A stretch of 64,000 nucleotides of DNA from Candidatus Limnocylindrales bacterium (GTDB taxonomy: Bacteria > Moduliflexota > Moduliflexia > Moduliflexales > JAUQPW01), in NCBI GenBank assembly GCA_035559535.1, contig DATMBG010000043.1, forward strand, positions 118,821 through 182,820, in the 5' to 3' direction. Made by a program: the position numbers and the translations under genes. Each line of letters starts with the position of its first letter. Positions within the stretch are counted from its first letter, which is position 1. Under the pieces are notes generated by a model. The model saw only the letters and a list, made by a program, of their open reading frames with translations. It searched no databases and had not been told where the DNA came from. Shown piece after piece: positions 55,601 to 63,939 of this stretch.

Positions 55601-56584
55601 TTAAAACTTCCGCATTCTCGGTTTTACCTCAGGATTAACCCAGTATTTGGGATAGCCGTAGGTTAAGACATGAACGGCATTTTCTGCTACTTTGACCTTG
55701 ACCTCGTGGTAAGCTTCTTCTGTATAGGAAGCATAATGGGGGGTCACAACGATATTATCCAAAGTTAACAGAGGATCCTCGGGGTCAGGAGGTTCTTTTT
55801 CCATGACATCGAGTCCGGCACCGGCTATCCAGCCTTCTTTAAGGGCTTTATAAAGAGCTTTTCCGTTAACTACAGGACCTCGACCGGTATTAATGAGATA
55901 GGCGGTTGGTTTCATCTTTCTTAACTCGGCTTCTCCGATCAATCCACGGGTTTCAGGAGTCAACGGAGTATGGATAGAAATAATGTCCGAGGTCCTCAAT
56001 AGCTGATCCAGTGAAACCAACTCTACGGCATAACCGTGAAGGGATTCTTTAAAAACATAAGGATCATAAGCAATTACCTTAAAACCAAAGGCGATTGCCC
56101 GTTTATAAAAAGTTCGCCCGATATGACCGAATCCGATGATTCCCAGGGTTTGTCCCCTGAATTTATAAATAGGCTTAGCCGGTAACCGGCTCCAGACGCC
56201 TTTTTTTACCAGATTATTGAGCAGAACGACCTTTCGAGCTACTGCCAGGAGGAGGGACATGGCCGTGTCTGCGACCTCATCCCAGCAGAAGTCTGGTACA
56301 TTGGCTACACAGATCCCGGCTTCTGTAGCTGCTGGAATATCTACAGTATCTACCCCAATTCCATAGCGAACGATGGCCCGACATTTCTTTAAGGCTTCCA
56401 TTACCCGCCGAGTAGTAGGAATTCCAACACATAGAAGAACATCTGCATCTTGACAACGTGCAAGGATGTCATCTTCGGTTTCACAGGTTTCTGCCACAAA
56501 TTTTGCACCGGCTTTTTCTATAATTTCTCGCTCGATATCCACACTTTCTAACCGCTGAGAATCGGTCATAATCACCTTGAACAT
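55601..56584 (-). CDS. D-isomer-specific 2-hydroxyacid dehydrogenase
   Basis: 327 residues from the ATG at 56584, which has GAGGGG just upstream on the minus strand. A frame extends to 56629 but adds no conserved sequence. It is an NAD(P)-dependent enzyme of the phosphoglycerate dehydrogenase / C-terminal-binding-protein type. Visible motifs are VRYGIGVDTVDIPAATEAGI, the Rossmann loop LGIIGFGHIGRTFYKRA, NTGRGPVVNGKALYKAL (substrate-binding Arg), GAGLDVMEKEPPDPEDPLL (Glu) and VVTPHYASYTEEA (catalytic His). The absence of an ACT domain argues against SerA. The substrate is unknown. It ends five bases from the convergent TonB gene and heads downstream of the D,D-carboxypeptidase gene. Confidence 0.9.
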   Translation of the reverse strand: MFKVIMTDSQRLESVDIEREIIEKAGAKFVAETCETEDDILARCQDADVLLCVGIPTTRRVMEALKKCRAIVRYGIGVDTVDIPAATEAGICVANVPDFCWDEVADTAMSLLLAVARKVVLLNNLVKKGVWSRLPAKPIYKFRGQTLGIIGFGHIGRTFYKRAIAFGFKVIAYDPYVFKESLHGYAVELVSLDQLLRTSDIISIHTPLTPETRGLIGEAELRKMKPTAYLINTGRGPVVNGKALYKALKEGWIAGAGLDVMEKEPPDPEDPLLTLDNIVVTPHYASYTEEAYHEVKVKVAENAVHVLTYGYPKYWVNPEVKPRMRKF

Positions 56585-56651
56585 AGAACCCCTCATCATA
56601 ACCCCTGAAGATCCATTATCCTTTAACATAAAAGAATCCCGGATCCCTGGG

Positions 56652-57857
56652 TTAAATCTTCTCCCACACCCACCAGATAAATCTTGTTATAAAACTCCCC
56701 ACGGGGACATCTTCATCTATAATTAAATCCGTTTTGGTCAATATCTGATCTTGAAGCTTAACGACGATTTCTCCAACCTTTTGTCCTTTTTGGACAGGGG
56801 CTTCAACACTATCCACGAGATTGGCATATTCGGTCTTTAGAAGGTTTTCCTGACCTTTTTTAATTAAAACGCCTACGTCCTGAGCAGGAACCGGCTTCAC
56901 CTTGTAGGTTTTTCCCTTTAAAACGGTAACTTCTTTATCAATGGTAAAACCTTTTTTAAATAAATTGACCTTCTTATAGGTATTAAAACCCATGGAAAGG
57001 AGCTTGGTCGTTTCCGCAAATCGATCCCTTGAATTGGACCCTCCCATAACAACGGAAATAAGCCTTAGATCGTCTCGTTTAGCCGTGGCACAAAGATTAA
57101 AACCGGCTTCTGCGGTATATCCCGTTTTAAGGCCGTCGAGTCCGGGGAAGACCCCAAGCAGTTTGTTGGTATTGGTTAAAGTGAACGTGCCATTTCGGAA
57201 GGTATCTTCTTTTGTTGAAGACCAATGAAGAACCTCCGGGTGTTTCAATAGTTCCTTGGCTAAAATAGCCATATCATAAGCACTGGTATAATTCTCCTCC
57301 TGACCCTTACCGGCAGGTAAACCGTGAACATTGGCAAAGGTTGTATCGTTCATGCCTAATTCTTTAGCCCGCTCATTCATGAGCTGCACGAAAGCTTCTG
57401 TACTACCGGCAATGTGTTCTGCCAGTGCAGTAGCCGCATCATTTGCCGAGGAAATAGCAACGGCTTTTAAAAGTTCTTCTACCGGGAAAACTTCCCCTTC
57501 CTTTAAATAAACCTGATGACCTCCTATTTTGCTGGCCCAGGCGGATGCTGTAACCGGATCGGTAAAGTTAAGTAATCCCTGTTGAATTCTTTCCATAACC
57601 AGAAGGATCACCATCATTTTAACAAGGGAAGCGGGAACTAATCTTTGATGGATATTATATTCAAAAAGGATTTGTCCGGTGTCTGCATCCATAAGAATAG
57701 CAGATTTATAGGGTGGTGGATTGCCATTTTGGGAATTTGCCTCTTGTTGTGAAGAAGGACGTTTTTTGGCTGCATCGGCCAAATCGGAATGAAAAAATAA
57801 AAGTAAATAATTTATTATTAAAATATAACAAAGGCCTTTGGTGAAAATAGATTTCAT
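56652..57857 (-). CDS. dacA: D-alanyl-D-alanine carboxypeptidase (PBP5/6 family)
   Basis: 401-residue penicillin-binding protein that trims the terminal D-Ala from peptidoglycan pentapeptides. N-terminal signal (YILIINYLLLFFHSDLADA), then the serine peptidase S11 motifs: PASLVKMM with Ser77 and Lys80, SAN (Ser137-Asn139) and LKTGYTAEAGFN. The C-terminal beta domain (~300-375) and a final short amphipathic anchor (GSFITRFIWWVWEKI) match PBP5-type enzymes that lie on the outer face of the cytoplasmic membrane. The minus-strand neighbours are arginase upstream and a 2-hydroxyacid dehydrogenase downstream. No functional link is evident beyond orientation. Confidence 0.94.
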   Translation of the reverse strand: MKSIFTKGLCYILIINYLLLFFHSDLADAAKKRPSSQQEANSQNGNPPPYKSAILMDADTGQILFEYNIHQRLVPASLVKMMVILLVMERIQQGLLNFTDPVTASAWASKIGGHQVYLKEGEVFPVEELLKAVAISSANDAATALAEHIAGSTEAFVQLMNERAKELGMNDTTFANVHGLPAGKGQEENYTSAYDMAILAKELLKHPEVLHWSSTKEDTFRNGTFTLTNTNKLLGVFPGLDGLKTGYTAEAGFNLCATAKRDDLRLISVVMGGSNSRDRFAETTKLLSMGFNTYKKVNLFKKGFTIDKEVTVLKGKTYKVKPVPAQDVGVLIKKGQENLLKTEYANLVDSVEAPVQKGQKVGEIVVKLQDQILTKTDLIIDEDVPVGSFITRFIWWVWEKI

Positions 57858-57928
57858 AACTTATTCCATTTGTAATCAACCCTGGCAAAAACCAGAAGTG
57901 GAATAAATTCTGACTTCTGGTTTCTGCT

Positions 57929-58843
57929 TTATAAAATAGACTTACCCATGGCTGAGGAAATTATTTCAACTCCCAGTTCTGCGGTAGCGTTCATATGGTC
58001 CAGGATTGGATTAACTTCCATGAGTTCCAGAGAGATGAGCTTTTTTGAATCTGCTATCAATTCCATAGCCAGATGTATTTCCCGGTATGTTAATCCTCCT
58101 CGGACGGGTGTTCCCACTCCTGTTGCGATACCAGGGTCTACCACATCCATGTCGATACTCACGTGAATCCCGCTGGTACCTCGACCAGCAAACTTTAGAG
58201 CTTCGAGTATCACCTGTTTCATTCCCAGTTCGTCGATATCCCGCATGGTAAAAACTTTAATTCCCGTATCATGCACAAGCTTTTTCTCATAAGGATCTAA
58301 GTTACGAACCCCTATGAGAACCGTATGCTCACTGAAAACTTTGGGGGAATATCCCCCCAGTTCCACCAACTGAGGAGGTCCGTATCCCAGACAGGCGGCC
58401 AACGGCATTCCATGAATGTTACCGCTGGGAGTAGTCTCTGGAGTATTCATATCTCCGTGGGCATCAAACCAGAGTAAACCTATTTTTTCCGACCGCTCGC
58501 GATAATAGGAGGACACTCCGGAAATGGTTCCCACGGCAACGCTATGATCACCTCCCAGAACAATGGGGAAATATTGCTGGCTTAAACAAGTTTTGACCGT
58601 TTCATAAAGGGTCTTACAAGTCGCCGCAATTTCTGACAGGTATTTGGCTCGAGGATCTCCGGGATCTCGGGTCTCAGGAATCGGAACCCTGATGTCTCCA
58701 TGGTCGACGACTTTATACCCCAGCCGCTCGAGTTCTCTACTAATTCCGGCTATTCTAAGAGCGCTAGGCCCCATATCGACCCCCCGTCGTCCGGAACCCA
58801 GATCCATAGGAACCCCTATAATCTTAACCTGCTTTAAAAACAT
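57929..58843 (-). CDS. rocF: Arginase (ureohydrolase family)
   Basis: 304-residue manganese enzyme hydrolysing arginine to ornithine and urea. The family ligand motifs are all present: VLGGDHSVAVG, LLWFDAHGDMNTPETTPSGNIHGMPLA and HVSIDMDVVDPGIATGVGTPVRGG, with the closing ISLELMEVNPILDH. The N terminus VKIIGVPMDLGSGRRGVDMGP is characteristic of arginases rather than agmatinases. It is transcribed from the minus strand between the NadD gene and the carboxypeptidase. No urease or ornithine cyclodeaminase gene is nearby, so its metabolic context cannot be seen from the window. Confidence 0.93.
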   Translation of the reverse strand: MFLKQVKIIGVPMDLGSGRRGVDMGPSALRIAGISRELERLGYKVVDHGDIRVPIPETRDPGDPRAKYLSEIAATCKTLYETVKTCLSQQYFPIVLGGDHSVAVGTISGVSSYYRERSEKIGLLWFDAHGDMNTPETTPSGNIHGMPLAACLGYGPPQLVELGGYSPKVFSEHTVLIGVRNLDPYEKKLVHDTGIKVFTMRDIDELGMKQVILEALKFAGRGTSGIHVSIDMDVVDPGIATGVGTPVRGGLTYREIHLAMELIADSKKLISLELMEVNPILDHMNATAELGVEIISSAMGKSIL

Positions 58844-58916
58844 AAGAACTCAGGAGTCGGAAGCCAGAAGTCTAAGCATCTTTTGACCTCGGATTCTGGC
58901 CTTTAAATTCAAATTT

Positions 58917-59471
58917 TTAAAGATAAAGCCGATGCTCCCGAATATACTTTTCAACGGATTTTGGAACCAAATGGCTGATAGAAAGACCTTTCTTGATTCT
59001 ATTACGAATCAGGGTACTGCTGATATTCGGGAAAAAAATATTGGGAGTTCCGTCCTTGATATCTTCTAAATAACCACTCCTTGGAATAACTCGAAAAGTA
59101 ATCATTTTTTGAAGGAGATCAAAATCCTTCCAGGAGGTAAATTCCCGGGTTACGTCGGAACCTACAATCCACTCGAATTCCACATCTGGATAGAGTCCTT
59201 TTAGGTGACGAACGGTATCTATTGTCCAGCTTATTCCTTTTTGCTCTTCTTCTACAGTAGAAACCTCAACCCGTTTATTAAAGATTTCCACAGCCAGAGA
59301 ACACATGTTGAATCGATGATGAAAGGCAACCAATTCTTTATCAAAGGCATGCTGATAACAGGGAACCAGCCAGACCTTATCTACATCCGTCGTTTCCAGA
59401 ACATAATAGCAAATCATCAGGTGACAAACATGGGGAGGATTAAAACTTCCTCCAAAGAGGGCTATTTTCAT
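58917..59471 (-). CDS. nadD: Nicotinate-nucleotide adenylyltransferase-like protein (NadD family)
   Basis: 184-residue nucleotidyltransferase that would convert nicotinate mononucleotide and ATP to deamido-NAD. It starts ALFGGSFNPPHVCHLM, the family motif (GGxFxPxHxGH), but with Cys in place of the Gly between the two His. The second motif, NISSTLIRNRI, is intact, and FEWIVGSDV is present in the middle. Its length is a little shorter than the usual ~200-210. The altered HxGH could still be functional, or this may be a paralogue of NadD with another nucleotide substrate. Its start overlaps the upstream TPR gene by 4 bases. Confidence 0.82.
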   Translation of the reverse strand: MKIALFGGSFNPPHVCHLMICYYVLETTDVDKVWLVPCYQHAFDKELVAFHHRFNMCSLAVEIFNKRVEVSTVEEEQKGISWTIDTVRHLKGLYPDVEFEWIVGSDVTREFTSWKDFDLLQKMITFRVIPRSGYLEDIKDGTPNIFFPNISSTLIRNRIKKGLSISHLVPKSVEKYIREHRLYL

Positions 59472-60220
59472 GGGCCAATTCTTTTTTTTAATGAAGCCAA
59501 TAGCGCTTCGTCTTCTTCTAAATGAGAATATCCTAAGCTCCGTTTAACGGCTAAAGACCTTTCCATTAACTCCAGGGCCTCAGGATATTTTTTCTGCTCA
59601 CCATAAAGCAATCCTTTACGCCACCAGATCTGGCCCATTCCCAAGAGATCTCCTAAATCTTCCTGGATTTGGAGACTATAGTTATAAAATTGATGCGCTT
59701 TCTCCCAATCCCCTTGAAGATCAAACAGCAGAGCCATGTTATTATAGGTTACCACCTTCCCGGCCAGGTCTTCAAGATTTTCTTTTATCTCTAAACTGAG
59801 AGAAAACCACTTCAGAGCTTCTTCCCAATGACCTAACCTGGCATGAACGGTTCCCATGTTGTTATAAACCTTTGCGATACCGGCCAGGTCTTCGAGTTCT
59901 TTTTTCAATTCCAGACTCTTCTCATGGAACTTCAGCGAGTCTTTCCATAAAGATTTAAAATAAAAAATACTCCCTATAGCCAGGTAAAGACTCCCCAGTT
60001 CTTTTTTGTTATTCAATTCCTCATAGATTTTACAACTCCGTTGGAGAGCCTCTAAAGCTTCATCCCATTCCTGGGTTACTATATAAGATTGGGCAATCCT
60101 CTTATAAGTTTCAGCGACCCTGGGCCAATCTTTATGAGTTTTAAGTTTGATGATGTGTAGTTTGTGCTGGGCTATAACTTTATGGATTTCTTGCCTTCTC
60201 TCTTCTTTTGTGGATTTCAT
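59468..60220 (-). CDS. Tetratricopeptide repeat protein
   Basis: 250 residues made almost entirely of five to six ~40-residue TPR units of the kinesin-light-chain/TPR_12 style, such as LAGIAKVYNNMGTVHARLGHWEEALKWFSLSLEIK and LAGKVVTYNNMALLFDLQGDWEKAHQFYN (shortened here). No signal peptide, membrane helix or catalytic domain is seen, so it is a soluble protein-interaction scaffold. The last four bases overlap the start of the NadD-like gene (ATGA), suggesting coupled translation. About 230 bases without a gene lie between it and the MutS-like operon downstream on the coordinate axis. The partner is unknown. Confidence 0.8.
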   Translation of the reverse strand: MKSTKEERRQEIHKVIAQHKLHIIKLKTHKDWPRVAETYKRIAQSYIVTQEWDEALEALQRSCKIYEELNNKKELGSLYLAIGSIFYFKSLWKDSLKFHEKSLELKKELEDLAGIAKVYNNMGTVHARLGHWEEALKWFSLSLEIKENLEDLAGKVVTYNNMALLFDLQGDWEKAHQFYNYSLQIQEDLGDLLGMGQIWWRKGLLYGEQKKYPEALELMERSLAVKRSLGYSHLEEDEALLASLKKRIGP

Positions 60221-60451
60221 CGCACCTATAGCTAGTCTGAATTTAAAAAAATGTCAAGGAGTTTGTTCTAAAAACTATTTAAAATTAATTGGCCTGGGTC
60301 AGGAAGCTACTTTTATCAAAATCCATAAAAACAGCAGACCAAATCAGGGTTGGAAAATCTTGATAAAATTCAGATACTGCCTGGAGGGCTTGAGGAAAGA
60401 AGTTTATTCCTACCTACCTAAGGTTAGGTTCCACAATCCACATAAAAGAAT

Positions 60452-61954
60452 CTAACGGTCTGTTCCGAATATTTTATTATACAAATCTTCTCCATAACTG
60501 GTTGGTAAGGGCTCGCCCTGGACTATTTTAAAAGTTCGTCTCCCATCGGTTTGCCTTTCAGCTCGAAGAAAAATGGTATTTTCCATTTTTTTGTCATAAA
60601 AACCACGGGCAAATTCATATAAGTGCGTAACGAAGAAAACCTTAATACGTTTTTCCAGCAATGCGCAGATAATCTGCTTGGCAATCTCCGAACCTTCTCT
60701 TTCGTTTGTAGCCGCAAAGGATTCATTGAGCAGCACCAGGGAATTTGATGTGATATGGTCTATGATCTCGCTCATTCTGCTAAGTTCTTCATCGAGTTTA
60801 CCGCTTTTCAGGGTAATGTCTTCTTTCCGTTTATAGTGTGTGAAAAGACCCTTGCAGATATTGGCACAGAAAAACTCAGCCGGTACAAACATGCCGCATT
60901 GCATCATCAATTGGGCCAAACCCAGGCTTCGCAAAAAAGTCGATTTACCGCCCCGATTGGCACCGGTGAGGATTACCAGGTCTTTATGATCGGCATCCAA
61001 ATCGTTGCCCACAATTTTTTGTTTCATACTTAAAGCCAGGCAGACGTCATAGAGTCCTTTAAAAGAATGTCTGCGTTCCTCAGGAGTCACAGGCAAGGGA
61101 AAGGATATAGGTTCTCCCATTTGGGCAAGTTGCCCATGTAGATTCAAACAACCCACGTAAAAGGCCAATTCGGTCCGCAACATGGTAAAAAAACTGAGAA
61201 TATGATCGGCGGATTGAGCGAGGGCATTGGCAACAAGATTGATCCCCCGGTCCTTTAATTCCGACAGGGCCCTGAAGCCGCTTTCATCGCGATCGGCGAT
61301 ATAAAAGGTGTAAACGGGTGATTTTTGGGCAAAGATTCGCTGCATCCAACTCTGCTTTTTGTCGTGGGGTTTACGAAGTATGGGATGGGTCACTTCATTG
61401 CCTTTTCCCAATTCGGCACTAATCAGAACTCCATGGCGGAATTTCAATTCCCTTAGATGCTCTTGGACGCTGGCGAAATATTCCTCCGGGAGCTCCCTCT
61501 TAAGCATCCCAAAAAATGCTGTAAATCCCTCTGACTCAAATTTATCAGCCTGTTCATCGGCAATACTTTTTAGTTTTTTAAGCAGGCCCATAAACCTCTG
61601 CAGCATCTCTATGGAACTGGAAAGTATGGAACTGGGATAATGGCTGAAAATACCATAATAATGCTTTTTCTTGTTTTCAATTGCTTCTACCGCAATATGG
61701 TAGATATCCCGGACAATGGAAGGATTTTTCAGGCAATCTTTAAGGATATGTTGGCGATAAAATAGGGTATCCAGATCATTACTTAGCCCACACAATACAG
61801 CCTTCTTTGCCACTTCAAATAAAAATTTATCCCCCAACGCCATGGCGTCGAACAGTACGTTTAATTCCAGGTCTTGTATCAGGACCTGTTCATTCCAGGG
61901 TAATTCCTGTTGAAGGTCAAAATCCTGATTTTTATACATGAGAAAAGCTTTCAT
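60452..61954 (-). CDS. Short MutS-like ATPase A (no mismatch-recognition domain)
   Basis: 500 residues. The N-terminal ~310 residues are helical and match MutS core/lever-like regions only loosely. The C-terminal ABC-type ATPase is clear: Walker A LTGANRGGKSTFLRS (Lys337), then KSGKLDEELSRMSEIIDHI, the MutS-type signature region, and Walker B SLVLLNESFA with Asn410 where MutS has Asp and the catalytic Glu411 kept. The H-loop-like VTHLYEFARG is present. Domains I and II of MutS and the Smr domain are absent. Its start overlaps by 4 bases the end of a second, different MutS-like gene, so the two are probably made together and may form a heterodimer. Confidence 0.8.
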   Translation of the reverse strand: MKAFLMYKNQDFDLQQELPWNEQVLIQDLELNVLFDAMALGDKFLFEVAKKAVLCGLSNDLDTLFYRQHILKDCLKNPSIVRDIYHIAVEAIENKKKHYYGIFSHYPSSILSSSIEMLQRFMGLLKKLKSIADEQADKFESEGFTAFFGMLKRELPEEYFASVQEHLRELKFRHGVLISAELGKGNEVTHPILRKPHDKKQSWMQRIFAQKSPVYTFYIADRDESGFRALSELKDRGINLVANALAQSADHILSFFTMLRTELAFYVGCLNLHGQLAQMGEPISFPLPVTPEERRHSFKGLYDVCLALSMKQKIVGNDLDADHKDLVILTGANRGGKSTFLRSLGLAQLMMQCGMFVPAEFFCANICKGLFTHYKRKEDITLKSGKLDEELSRMSEIIDHITSNSLVLLNESFAATNEREGSEIAKQIICALLEKRIKVFFVTHLYEFARGFYDKKMENTIFLRAERQTDGRRTFKIVQGEPLPTSYGEDLYNKIFGTDR

Positions 61955-63486
61955 AATTTCAGGCGCTCCATTAGACGGTTATAAGTAAGTCGATATTTAT
62001 CGGCAATGGCAATGGCATAGGCAAGTCCGTCGGCAGGTCCTCTTACAATTTTATAGGTTCGTAATGCCGGATTTTCGGGAACTACCGTGCTGACCATGCT
62101 GACGGTTTTTTCATTGAACGAAGCCAGTTCATCCAGGAATGTTACCCAAACGCACAGCAAATCCAATTGTATGATTTTTTCCATAATCTTTTTGCTTAAA
62201 AAAACACCGTCCCTTAATGTGGTGGAAGTAAAAATTTCATTCATGATGAGAATACTGTTGGATGTGGCTTGATCCAGAATATGGTAAATTCTGATCAGAT
62301 CGTCCTCTAACTTGCCACGGAGATTTTGGATATTCTCTTCCTTTTCAAAATGGGTAAAGAGGGAGTCGAACAGAAAGAGTTGCGCTTCTCTGCCCGGGAC
62401 GGGACAACCTAAGCTGGCCAGATAATGCAACTGTCCAAAGGTGCGGGCGAAGGTGGTTTTACCACCCTGGTTTGGACCGGTTACCACCAATATGCGCTCC
62501 GGGTCTTTCAGGTAAAAATCGTTGCAGACAACAGATGAATTTTCATTAATGAGTTTATAGGCCAGAGCCAAATCAAATCCTTCATAATTATAAACTTCCT
62601 TACAGGTATTGGAGACTTGTGGATAACAGAATTTCAATCCTGCTCGTTTGAAGGTTTCAAGGTATTCCAGATAGGCTATGTAAAATTGTATCTCCCGGTC
62701 AAAGACGGCTATTGTTTCATCCACGAAGTGGCCGTTTTTCGCACAAAAATCGTCAAGATTTAAAAATATCTCAGGATACAATCTGGCTACCAGGTCCAGT
62801 ATTTGTGCTTCCACATGGTTCATGCTTGATCCGATGGGCAGTTTAACCCGGTAGTCTTTCACTACGCCCTGTTTGAACTTCTCGAATGTTTTTTCCACTT
62901 CGGCGCTGTAGTCCATTTCAGATTCATATTTGCGAACCCTGACGCTGTTACCCTTTATGAGCAGGCAATATTTGACTGTGGCCAAATCGGCTTTAAGCTT
63001 TTTTGTTTCTGCCAGAAGCAGCGTAAAACGGTCAGATTTGGCATAGTTCATCAGATATTCGCGAAAGGCCAGGAAGCCACGGGATTTTAAATCTGCGAGG
63101 GATAAGTCATGAGTCAGGCCATTAACAGCGTCGCAATAAATGTTCACCGCCTCCAAAAACCACCCTTCTTTGTGATACTTGTAGTAAAGCTTATCTACCA
63201 GGGCCAGACATCGACGCATTGCGCGCATTTTTTGCGCAAAGGACTCTATCTTCTCCACTAGGGTTTCGTTTTCAAGATCCCGCATCACTTCCTGGCGGTA
63301 CTTGATGGTGTCCATATCCTTCAAGGAAGTGTAAAAGAATGGTTTTAGATTATATTCTTCCTTGCGGGCTGTGATAACCTCTATAACCTGATCAAGATTT
63401 AAATCGACAAAAAAGACAGGCGCTTCAGGTGTTTCTTTTTTTACGCCGCCTTCGGTTTTTTCAAAGAGTATACTGCGGAAAGTCAT
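61951..63486 (-). CDS. Short MutS-like ATPase B (no mismatch-recognition domain)
   Basis: 511 residues with the same architecture as the next gene but only distant similarity to it. Walker A is VTGPNQGGKTTFART (Lys343), followed by NLRGKLEDDLIRIYHILDQA, and Walker B is SILIMNEIFTSTTLRDG with Asn416 in place of Asp and Glu417 kept. VTFLDELASF occupies the His-loop position, with Phe where other MutS proteins have His. Domain I, with its Phe-x-Glu mismatch wedge, is absent. It overlaps MutS-like A by 4 bases and the DUF190 gene by 4 bases, so all three genes are translationally coupled. The role in DNA metabolism is unknown. Confidence 0.8.
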   Translation of the reverse strand: MTFRSILFEKTEGGVKKETPEAPVFFVDLNLDQVIEVITARKEEYNLKPFFYTSLKDMDTIKYRQEVMRDLENETLVEKIESFAQKMRAMRRCLALVDKLYYKYHKEGWFLEAVNIYCDAVNGLTHDLSLADLKSRGFLAFREYLMNYAKSDRFTLLLAETKKLKADLATVKYCLLIKGNSVRVRKYESEMDYSAEVEKTFEKFKQGVVKDYRVKLPIGSSMNHVEAQILDLVARLYPEIFLNLDDFCAKNGHFVDETIAVFDREIQFYIAYLEYLETFKRAGLKFCYPQVSNTCKEVYNYEGFDLALAYKLINENSSVVCNDFYLKDPERILVVTGPNQGGKTTFARTFGQLHYLASLGCPVPGREAQLFLFDSLFTHFEKEENIQNLRGKLEDDLIRIYHILDQATSNSILIMNEIFTSTTLRDGVFLSKKIMEKIIQLDLLCVWVTFLDELASFNEKTVSMVSTVVPENPALRTYKIVRGPADGLAYAIAIADKYRLTYNRLMERLKL

Positions 63487-63896
63487 GGGAAAAGGGTCGG
63501 ATCGGTTTTATTTTCTTCCGGGTCTATCGGTTTCCAGGATTCTGAAGTAGCCCGGCTTTGGGTCCGGGCCGTATACTTAATTACTTCCACTTCAGAGAGT
63601 ACAATCAGACCATCATGAATCATCTCATCCAAAACAGGCAAAATCCGATTTATTTTCTCTTCCAGGTCAACGATGGTAATCATGATGGGGAGGTCGCTGG
63701 AAAGGGAAAATATCTTCTCTTTCCGGAGACCGTGACTTCCGGCACCATACCCTAAAGCCCCTCGATAGACGGTTGCTCCCGCAATATGTAATTCTTTACA
63801 CCTGTTGATAATAGCTTCATATAGGGGCATCCCTTCCCATTTATCATCTTCCCCTATATAGATCCGTACCATTTTAGCTTTACCTGTTAATTTCAT
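63483..63896 (-). CDS. DUF190 family (PII-like) protein
   Basis: 137 residues. It begins KAKMVRIYIGEDDKWEGMPLYEAII and has KELHIAGATVYRGALGYGAGS and SSDLPIMITIVDLEEKINRI, the DUF190 signature. Structures of this family have the ferredoxin-like trimeric fold of PII signalling proteins, so small-molecule or nucleotide sensing is plausible. DUF190 genes are usually found next to CrcB-type fluoride channels. Here it leads an operon with two MutS-like ATPases, overlapping the first by 4 bases. The C-terminal ~25 residues are a polar extension. The start ATG at 63896 leaves ~100 bases to the window end, so its promoter is not certain. Confidence 0.85.
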   Translation of the reverse strand: MKLTGKAKMVRIYIGEDDKWEGMPLYEAIINRCKELHIAGATVYRGALGYGAGSHGLRKEKIFSLSSDLPIMITIVDLEEKINRILPVLDEMIHDGLIVLSEVEVIKYTARTQSRATSESWKPIDPEENKTDPTLFP

Positions 63897-63939
63897 AAGA
63901 ATACAGTGTTTACTTAATTTTGTCCTATAGTGCGGCTTT

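Noticed and set aside
55601-56584. Phosphoglycerate dehydrogenase (serA)
   Set aside because: No ACT or intervening C-terminal domain, and no serine-pathway neighbours; called only as a 2-hydroxyacid dehydrogenase.
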